Shown piece by piece: positions 1-4,325 of a stretch of DNA of 6,214 nt (position 1 is its first letter; each line of letters starts with the position of its first letter). The DNA is taken from NCBI GenBank assembly GCA_937907405.1, contig CALCIC010000706.1:1-6214 (forward strand), in the 5' to 3' direction. A program made the position numbers and the translations under genes. This DNA is from an uncultured Isosphaeraceae bacterium. GTDB lineage: Bacteria; Planctomycetota; Planctomycetia; Isosphaerales; Isosphaeraceae. Under the pieces are notes generated by a model. The model saw only the letters and a program-made list of their open reading frames with translations. It searched no databases and was not told where the DNA came from.

Positions 1-2
1 CC

Positions 3-221
3 AACATCGGCTTCTACCTCAAGCGGAAGATGGGCGGCAAGCACAACTTCCTCTTCGGCCTGACCAACGAGGCGTTCGGCTACATCCTCACCAAGGTCGA
101 CTTCCAGAGCTTCCCGCGCTACGACTACGTCTCCCGAACCTCCCTCGGCGAAATGACCGGCGAGATCCTGATCAAGAACGCCCTTGAAATGGTGGATGAG
201 GCGTCCCATGCCGCGCGCTGA
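3..221 (+). CDS. Neutral/alkaline ceramidase-like protein, C-terminal fragment
   Basis: The reading frame is open from the contig edge and ends at TGA 219-221, so about 72 C-terminal residues are seen and the start is missing. The visible part contains LFGLTNEAFGYIL and, further on, YVSRTSLGEMTGEI. A GL(A/T)N(D/E)..GYI segment near the C-terminus is typical of the neutral/alkaline non-lysosomal ceramidase family and its many planctomycete relatives, which hydrolyse the N-acyl bond of ceramide and are usually exported. The catalytic serine and zinc ligands lie upstream of the window, so activity cannot be judged. The C-terminus does not continue into the C-terminal beta domain of classical neutral ceramidases, which suits the shorter bacterial form. 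The family call comes from motif resemblance only. The gene is convergent with the broken genes that follow. Confidence 0.55.
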   Translation, partial: NIGFYLKRKMGGKHNFLFGLTNEAFGYILTKVDFQSFPRYDYVSRTSLGEMTGEILIKNALEMVDEASHAAR

Positions 222-329
222 GGCCGCGCGTCTCGACCGGCGGGTTCCGACGACGACCGAAACGAAGCCTGCGGCGATTTCGACGGCAAGAAGAAGCTTC
301 GACCGTGAGACCGACGATCTTGGTTCCGT

Positions 330-587
330 TCAATTCGGGGTCTTCAGGAGTGTCACGGGAACGACGACTCTCTTGACGTCGGGACGGTTGACGTCCATCG
401 CAATACTGGTGCTCACGTCATGATTTGACACGCGTGGGGTCAATACGAAATTGAGCCGCGAGTTGGTCCGGGATTGCAGAGTGATCCCGAACCGTGACTC
501 GTCCACGGCGTTGGGTACGGCCTCAAGCTGAAAACCCGGGTCCGACGCCACGACCGAAAAATGCAACTCGGGGACGTCGAGAGGGGA
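330..587 (-). pseudogene. Beta-rich tail fragment, possibly DUF1573-like, fused to prepilin remnant
   Basis: About 85 residues continue in frame from the DUF1559-like fragment just upstream and end at TGA 332-330. They begin about SPLDVPELHFSVVASDPGF and end DVNRPDVKRVVVPVTLLKTPN. Alternating hydrophobic residues and the closing RPDVKRVVVPVTL strand look like an Ig-like or DUF1573-type beta sandwich, domains that are common in planctomycete exported proteins. This is not the C-terminus expected for a DUF1559 prepilin, which would carry more of the pseudopilin fold. I read it as the end of a different gene joined by deletion. The family call is weak. An alternative is an unusual but genuine C-terminus of the upstream fragment. 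No Shine-Dalgarno sequence or start codon marks it as a separate gene. Confidence 0.3.
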
Positions 588-784
588 GTTGACGCGATAA
601 TTCGAGCCCGCCGTCCCCGACGATACGGAGAGGCCGTCCCATGGGCACAGGAAAGTCGAGACGACGCTCGTCATGACGGTGTGATTGGCTTCGGCGCCCC
701 GCGTCAGTCCACTGGCCGAATGTAAGAGGCTGTCCGGGAAGTCCGGCTCGCCTACAAGAATGGTCTGAGTCCGAAATGAAGCAT

Positions 785-801
785 GTCTTGCAATGCAAGA
801 C
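785..801. repeat. Perfect 17-bp palindrome next to the REP-like element
   Basis: GTCTTGCA-A-TGCAAGAC has perfect 8-bp arms around a single central base. It lies 16 bp from the REP-like double hairpin, inside the stretch that replaced the middle of the prepilin gene. It may be one end of the same inserted unit, or an unrelated chance palindrome. Confidence 0.5.
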
Positions 802-817
802 GTCGGTCCCACGGGTC

Positions 818-885
818 GTGGAGTGCGGCGGCTTGCCGCCGCTTCCAACACGCATTACGCGCGGGAGCAAGCTCCCGCACTCCAC
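818..885. repeat. REP-like/MITE-like double-hairpin element, 68 bp
   Basis: The element is bounded by 11-bp perfect terminal inverted repeats, GTGGAGTGCGG at 818-828 and CCGCACTCCAC at 875-885. Each end also carries its own perfect palindrome: GCGGCGGC-TT-GCCGCCGC at 825-842 and GCGGGAGC-AA-GCTCCCGC at 861-878. Two back-to-back hairpins with matching outer ends are the architecture of BIME/REP units or small non-autonomous elements mobilised by REP-associated (TnpA-REP) transposases. It sits within the broken prepilin gene. A single copy is visible in the window, so its repeat status rests on structure, not copy number. Confidence 0.7.
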
Positions 886-1076
886 AGGGCGAACGGTCGA
901 GTCCCAGCGGCGAACTGCGCAACCCATCAGGAAACCGCTCTAGGAGTCCGATCACCCCGAGTACCACGAGGGCCTCGACGAGCGTGAAACCCTTCAGCCG
1001 ATGAGGGATCACATCGTTCCTCATCATACTTGAAGAATCCGATGTGGATGTCATGCGACAACGCCCAAACAATCCG

Positions 1077-2108
1077 TCAGGACCCCCTCTTTCGCAGGTA
1101 CGCCGCCGCAATGAGGACGAAGGTCGACGCGGCTAGTATGGTGGTCGCGACGAGAGATCGTTCCGGTTCGCGACCCGCGACGAGTGGATTCGCGGGAACC
1201 TTCGACGCCCCGGGGGGCGTTGACGGGAGTTCATACTTGGCTCGAAACGCCTCCCTGCCTTTTAAACCTCCTTGAATGTGATTCTTACCCTTGGTCTGGT
1301 CGACGATGAAAGTTCCCTCCACCAGATTAGGGGGTCCGAACAACTCGGGCGCCACGCCGCGATTGATGGCTGCGGAACGTACCTCGAACCGCGAGTCGTG
1401 CTCGCCCGTGTCGCGCACTTTGTGAATCGTCCCCGCGGCCGGGAAGAAATGGCCGTTTTCTTTCAAGAAGCGAGTGACTTGGATGCGATAGGCGCCGCTC
1501 GTCCCGATCTCCACCTCGCGCGGAAGCCAATCGTGTTCCGGGTCCAGCGTGCACTTCACAGGATTGTTCGGGTATCTAAAACTGAATCGAATCGAGTACG
1601 TTTTTCCTCCGTCGGGGTTTTCCTCGATCAGCAGGTCCGCGCCCTCGTCAAGATGACGATGCAAGGGGGCGCCGCCCGGCATGATGAGCCAGAGGATGGT
1701 GTCCATCGGGCCGACGTAATGCTCGGGGCGGCTCGCGGAATTCATGATGTTGATCGTCTTCGAGACCTCGGGGCGTCCTTCCAGCGCGGCGCCCTGGTAG
1801 GTTTTGAGCCCGTCGGTACGGGTGTTGGCGGCGACCACCTTCTCGCCTGTTCGCGTGGTCTGAACCACCTTGACCGACACCTTCCCGCCGGCCGCAACGG
1901 CGATGTGATGCTCCTCGATGAGCACCTCGCCGCGCTCATCGTATGACTGCAACCGATCCATCTTCGCTTCGATCGAATCGATGGATTCCCACCACCGGGC
2001 GATCGCGTCGCGAATCGACGTCCTTGAGATTTCCGCGCCCCCCGCCCGGGTCGAAAGGCCGAGGCTCATGAGAACAACACCTCTCAGCAGCGGAAGGCTG
2101 ATTCTCAT
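1077..2108 (-). CDS. Exported protein with C-terminal membrane anchor, LolA-like fold possible
   Basis: I chose ATG 2108-2106 (343 residues) because it opens directly on a signal peptide, MRISLPLLRGVVLMSLGL, with probable cleavage near TRAGGA. GAGG lies 11 nt upstream. A start 87 nt earlier would bury the signal behind a polar leader. Mature N-terminus: RWWESIDSIEAKM at about 38-50, an amphipathic helix common at the start of planctomycete proteins resembling outer membrane lipoprotein-sorting proteins (LolA/LolB beta-sheet fold). A beta-rich body follows, with strands such as KTYSIRFSFRY and YRIQVTRFL. Near the end comes a Pro/Ser linker, PSTPPGASKVPANP. It closes with a hydrophobic helix at about 318-338 followed by RKRGS, so the domain would sit in the periplasm tethered to the inner membrane. 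No catalytic motif is evident and function is unknown. The reading frame is intact, unlike the prepilin gene just downstream. Confidence 0.8.
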   Translation of the reverse strand: MRISLPLLRGVVLMSLGLSTRAGGAEISRTSIRDAIARWWESIDSIEAKMDRLQSYDERGEVLIEEHHIAVAAGGKVSVKVVQTTRTGEKVVAANTRTDGLKTYQGAALEGRPEVSKTINIMNSASRPEHYVGPMDTILWLIMPGGAPLHRHLDEGADLLIEENPDGGKTYSIRFSFRYPNNPVKCTLDPEHDWLPREVEIGTSGAYRIQVTRFLKENGHFFPAAGTIHKVRDTGEHDSRFEVRSAAINRGVAPELFGPPNLVEGTFIVDQTKGKNHIQGGLKGREAFRAKYELPSTPPGASKVPANPLVAGREPERSLVATTILAASTFVLIAAAYLRKRGS

Positions 2109-2263
2109 TTTAAATCTCGCCTCATGGTGGAGAGCGAAGTTCGACAGATCCCGACGACCGCCTGGCTGCTCGAACGGGGACTGGCCGAAAGGCATGTCGA
2201 AAGGTCGAAGTCGAATCTCAATCGAGGTGCATGATTTCCAAATACGATTAGACTTGTCGCGTG

Positions 2264-2292
2264 ATCTTATCGACGGTGAGAATCCCGGTCAA
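2264..2292 (-). promoter_or_regulatory. Candidate sigma70-type promoter for the exported protein gene
   Basis: Reading the minus strand, TTGACC (2292-2287) is separated by exactly 17 bp from TAAGAT (2269-2264). The -35 box matches consensus at 5 of 6 positions and the -10 box at 4 of 6. Transcription would begin near 2257 and leave a leader of about 150 nt before the chosen start at 2108. It lies in the otherwise empty 2109-2510 gap, in the only orientation that makes sense. Nothing else in that gap could be supported: there is no RNA gene, T-tract terminator or convincing ORF. Confidence 0.35.
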
Positions 2293-2510
2293 ACAAAGGG
2301 TTCGAGAAGTATCCGGCCTCCGGCCCATGCTGATCGCTTCGGAGGAAAACCCAGAGGCGCTTCCTGTGCCGCAGGGCAAGGCCGCGCGTCGAACGTGGAA
2401 GAGGTCGGGCCGCTCTTCGGCGCCAGGAGAGTGGTTGTGGAATGTCGTGTTTCCCGGCGCCGAGACGCTCGTCGGGGGCTTGGAGATCGCCCTTCCGCGC
2501 GGCCCCTGCT

Positions 2511-2837
2511 TCAGAGGTGGCCCATAAGTATGTAGTCGTGCTTGCCTTTCATGAACGACTTCCCCCGCTCGAACTGGGGGCTTGGGGAGGTCGAGACGAT
2601 GTTGATCTCCTGCGAACCGACGTGCTTGGCGGCGCCGGGCTTCTTCTGCATCGCCAGAAGTTCCAGGTCGCCGTGCCATTCGTCGAGGACGATGAGATGG
2701 ACGCCGTCCGTGTAGACGTTCCTCATCACGCCGTTGAAGTTCGTCTTGAAGCTCGTCCTGCGGAACGTCTTCTGGACGAATTCCTTCCACAAGGCTCTCA
2801 TCTGCTCCTGGTCGTAATCCGGGATGCGCTGGCTCAT
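2511..2837 (-). CDS. Orphan cytoplasmic protein of 108 residues
   Basis: I do not recognise the family. The gene looks real: ATG 2837 is preceded by GAGGTGG with a 4-nt spacer, third codon positions are strongly G/C, and the frame is uninterrupted to TGA 2513-2511. The protein opens MSQRIPDYDQEQMRALWKEF, probably helical. It continues with a strand-rich centre containing YTDGVHLIVLDEWHGDLELL, then KHVGSQEINIVSTSP, and ends with FMKGKHDYILMGHL. There is no signal peptide, membrane segment or cysteine. The compact single-domain layout and central hydrophobic strand suggest a small alpha/beta protein. It lies 167 bp downstream of the rhodanese gene on the same strand. That distance leaves open whether they share a transcript. 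Confidence 0.75.
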   Translation of the reverse strand: MSQRIPDYDQEQMRALWKEFVQKTFRRTSFKTNFNGVMRNVYTDGVHLIVLDEWHGDLELLAMQKKPGAAKHVGSQEINIVSTSPSPQFERGKSFMKGKHDYILMGHL

Positions 2838-3004
2838 GACGCCACCTCATGCCTGCCAAGGCTGGTCGAACGCGTTCACGGACCGCATCGTACCATGGGG
2901 AAACCCGGCGTCCGTTCGATTTTCCTCGGCTTTCGACTCGTCGTCCGCTGGATGCTCCATCGCCGACACGACGAACCCCCGTTCCGCCGGCAGCGGACCT
3001 CCGA

Positions 3005-3562
3005 TCAACGAGGACACGCGGGGGCCTTCGCGTCGGCCTGGTTCCAGGGCATGCGGGCCAGCATCATCCCCATGCCGCAGGTGTCCGTGAGCCCCGCGAA
3101 CACCAGGCCGGCCCCGACGAAGGCGGAGAGGCCGAGGAAGGCCGGGTGGACGAAAGCCCCCAGCGCCGTGCCGAGCACGACCAGCGATCCGGCGGCGATT
3201 CGCACCTGCCGCTCCAGAGACATCGCCTTCTTGCCCCGGACGACGGGGAGGCCCGCCTGCTCCCAGGCCGTCGTGCCCCCCTCGACGTTGACGACGTTGG
3301 AAAACCCGGCGGCCTGGAACCGCTCGGCCGCCTGTCGTCCCCGGCCTCCCGACCGGCAGATCACGTACAGCTGTTCTTCCCCCCCTCCGTTTCGGGCCTC
3401 CATCACGGCGATCGGGTCGAGCCGGTCCAGAGGGACCGATTGTGCGATCTCGGCGTGGATTTCCCGATACTCCACTGGGGTCCGCACGTCGATCAGATCA
3501 ACGGTCTCCCCGCGCTGACGCAAGTCGTCAAGCGCCCTCGGCGTGATCGTCTGGATACTCAT
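3005..3562 (-). CDS. Rhodanese-DUF2892 membrane sulfurtransferase (YgaP-like)
   Basis: This protein of 185 residues has two parts. Residues 1-110 form a rhodanese domain: DLIDVRTPVEYREIHAEIA carries the DVR..EY entry motif. The active-site loop is CRSGGRGR, with nucleophile Cys69 and an Arg-rich six-residue loop. EGGTTAWEQAGLPV is the usual closing motif. Residues 114-175 form the DUF2892 domain, with SLERQVRIAAG followed by two hydrophobic helices split near HPAF, then LTDTCGMGMMLARMPWN. The same order of parts occurs in E. coli YgaP, an inner-membrane rhodanese whose active cysteine takes up sulfane sulfur as a persulfide. Cys162 in the DTCGM turn is also typical. The start has AAGGA 7 nt upstream. 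It lies downstream of the small membrane protein and divergent from arsR, so induction by ArsR derepression is likely. The family is certain; the physiological substrate is unknown. Confidence 0.93.
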   Translation of the reverse strand: MSIQTITPRALDDLRQRGETVDLIDVRTPVEYREIHAEIAQSVPLDRLDPIAVMEARNGGGEEQLYVICRSGGRGRQAAERFQAAGFSNVVNVEGGTTAWEQAGLPVVRGKKAMSLERQVRIAAGSLVVLGTALGAFVHPAFLGLSAFVGAGLVFAGLTDTCGMGMMLARMPWNQADAKAPACPR

Positions 3563-3629
3563 TTCCTCGTCCTTCCGTCATTGTGCCGAATGACCGAGCG
3601 CCCCACCCGCCTAGGGCCTGAGATCGGCG

Positions 3630-3833
3630 TCACCGCGTTTCCGCATGGGGGGGAGCGGGAAGATCGTCTGCGCGGGGCGGTCCTTCGGTCGGTCTCAATT
3701 CCTCAGCGGCGGAGCGCGGCGACGCCGCGCACGAACCGCTCATTCAGGTGGGCACGCCCATGCGGGGCAGCACCCAGCGAGCCATCACGAACCACAGGGC
3801 GATCACCGCCACCGGCAAGAGCCAGTCGTACAT
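3630..3833 (-). CDS. Small membrane protein; UGA codon 30, possible selenoprotein
   Basis: ATG 3833-3831 has a near-ideal Shine-Dalgarno, GAGGAGG, 6 nt upstream. The first 29 codons give one membrane helix, MYDWLLPVAVIALWFVMARW, followed by VLPRMGVPT. A conventional reading stops at TGA 3746-3744 and yields a 29-residue peptide. In the same frame the sequence stays open for 37 more codons to TGA 3632-3630, beginning MSGSCAASPRSAAEE and ending in a Pro-rich tail. Decoding UGA as selenocysteine would give 67 residues and a U30-x4-C35 motif just outside the helix. A stem-loop fitting a bacterial SECIS follows immediately. The extension also shortens the gap to the rhodanese gene from 181 to 67 bp. 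The membrane peptide is well supported; UGA readthrough is inference. Alternatives are a true 29-residue protein, or a TGAATG-coupled second small ORF. A role in thiol or sulfane-sulfur handling is suggested only by context. Confidence 0.6.
3705..3740 (-). promoter_or_regulatory. Candidate bacterial SECIS-like stem-loop
   Basis: Counting from the base after the UGA, AGCGG (+4 to +8) pairs with CCGCU (+35 to +39). Inside an internal loop, GCGCGG (+14 to +19) pairs with CCGCGC (+25 to +30). The apical loop is CGUCG, with GU at +21/+22. Bacterial SECIS elements sit directly after the UGA and present a G, usually GU, in an apical loop about 16-37 nt downstream. The location and shape fit. GC-rich DNA forms hairpins easily, so this is supportive, not decisive. 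Confidence 0.35.
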
Positions 3834-3875
3834 CGATTTCCTCCTCACGGCAGATGCTTCCTTTCAGGAAAAGCC

Positions 3876-3899
3876 GTGCTATAATATTCTTTGAAGCAC
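3876..3899. promoter_or_regulatory. Divergent promoter region with extended -10 (arsR side)
   Basis: On the plus strand TGC-TATAAT (3877-3885) is a perfect extended -10, so the poor -35 (TTCCTT, 3858-3863) need not matter. Transcription would start near 3892, about 45 nt before arsR. On the minus strand TATTAT (3886-3881) and TATAGC (3883-3878) overlap the same site, with TTGTTA upstream at a 16-bp spacing from the latter. One AT-rich patch could therefore serve both directions. GTGCT and AGCAC (3876-3880, 3895-3899) flank it as 5-bp inverted arms, a second possible repressor site. Confidence 0.5.
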
Positions 3900-3920
3900 T
3901 AACAACTGTATTACTGGTTG

Positions 3921-3934
3921 ATTGATTAATCAAT
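3921..3934. promoter_or_regulatory. Perfect 14-bp palindrome, candidate ArsR operator
   Basis: ATTGATTAATCAAT is a perfect 14-bp palindrome ending 2 bp before the arsR ATG. It lies between the predicted transcription start and the start codon. ArsR-family dimers bind AT-rich palindromes in their own promoter region, so autoregulation and control of the divergent genes are likely. A short core of this type fits one dimer. Confidence 0.5.
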
Positions 3935-3936
3935 AC

Positions 3937-4302
3937 ATGGCCGCCGCGATCCCCGACGAATTCCTGGACCTGATGGCCGAGAAGTTCCGCATGCTGGCGG
4001 ACGCGACCCGGCTGGCGATCCTCCGTTCCTTGATGTCGGGGGAGCGAAACGTCACGCAGGTGGTCGACGAGACCGGCAGGAACCAGGCCAACGTCTCGAA
4101 GCATCTGAAGATGCTGGCCGAGGCGGGGTTGGTGGCCCGTCGCAAGGAGGGATTGCAGGTCTTCTACAGGCTGAACGATCCGCTTGTGGAGAGGCTCTGC
4201 AAGCTGGTCTGCGAGACGATCGTCGAGGAGGCCCAGAAGGACCTGGACCGCCAAAAGAGGCTGCTCGACGGCTGGAGCGGCAGGAATCCGGGGGCGGCTT
4301 AA
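3937..4302 (+). CDS. ArsR-family winged-helix transcriptional repressor
   Basis: This is a 121-residue protein, the usual ArsR length. EKFRMLADATRLAILRSL (16-32) is the family's N-terminal helix pair. NVTQVVDETGRNQANVSKHLKMLAEAGLV (38-66) is the helix-turn-helix, with NVSKHLKML as recognition helix. RRKEGLQVFYRL (68-79) is the beta-wing. The C-terminal helix carries the only cysteines, Cys88 and Cys92, as LCKLVC. The classical ELCVCD metal site of ArsR is absent (ERNVTQVV instead), and so is the BigR/SqrR cysteine pair, which is split between helix 2 and helix 5. If it senses thiol-reactive ligands or sulfane sulfur, the i, i+4 pair in the dimer helix would be the site. I chose ATG 3937 over the in-frame TTG at 3922, although neither has a clear Shine-Dalgarno. 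It is divergent from the small membrane protein and rhodanese genes, its likely targets. Confidence 0.92.
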   Translation: MAAAIPDEFLDLMAEKFRMLADATRLAILRSLMSGERNVTQVVDETGRNQANVSKHLKMLAEAGLVARRKEGLQVFYRLNDPLVERLCKLVCETIVEEAQKDLDRQKRLLDGWSGRNPGAA

Positions 4303-4325
4303 CGGATCGGACCTGTCGCGGCGGT

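Larger units (their letters stand above)
588..1012 (-). pseudogene. Broken DUF1559-type prepilin (type II pseudopilin-like) gene
   Basis: Planctomycete DUF1559 proteins are pseudopilin-like, with an N-terminal GFTL(V/I)E prepilin peptidase site and one long hydrophobic helix. Here a GTG at 1012-1010, preceded at 5 nt by AGGA, starts MIPHRLKGFTLVEALVVLGVIGLL, a clear class III/IV prepilin signal with the Glu at mature position 5. At about 942 the homology stops where the 'IALLLPAVQSAREAARR'-type segment should follow. The reading frame then runs into repeat DNA. A second fragment at about 728-588, in a different frame, contains NHTVMTSVVSTFLCPWDGLS and later GSNYRVN. It matches the N-TVM-T-V-FLCPSDG...NY block found mid-protein in this family. 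Roughly 100 residues between the two pieces are missing and replaced by repeat sequence, so the gene is inactivated. It lies 64 bp downstream of the exported protein on the same strand. The prepilin signal is certain and the DUF1559 assignment is fairly sure. Confidence 0.7.

Noticed and set aside
2195..2197. Earlier ATG start for the exported protein, adding 29 residues.
   Set aside because: It has no ribosome binding site and would place a polar leader ahead of the signal peptide.
2398..2418. GAAGAG...CTCTTC hairpin in the gap upstream of the exported protein gene.
   Set aside because: Only 6-bp arms with a 9-nt loop and no T run. It could be chance.
2847..2960. A 37-codon minus-strand ORF (MEHPADDESKAEE...) ending in the ribosome binding site of the 2511-2837 gene.
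   Set aside because: No Shine-Dalgarno, mixed third-position bases and no recognisable motif, so it was not called as a gene.
2943..2998. Inverted repeat GTCCGCTG...CAGCGGAC downstream of the rhodanese gene.
   Set aside because: The 8-bp arms are 40 bp apart with no T-tract, so it is not a convincing terminator or operator.
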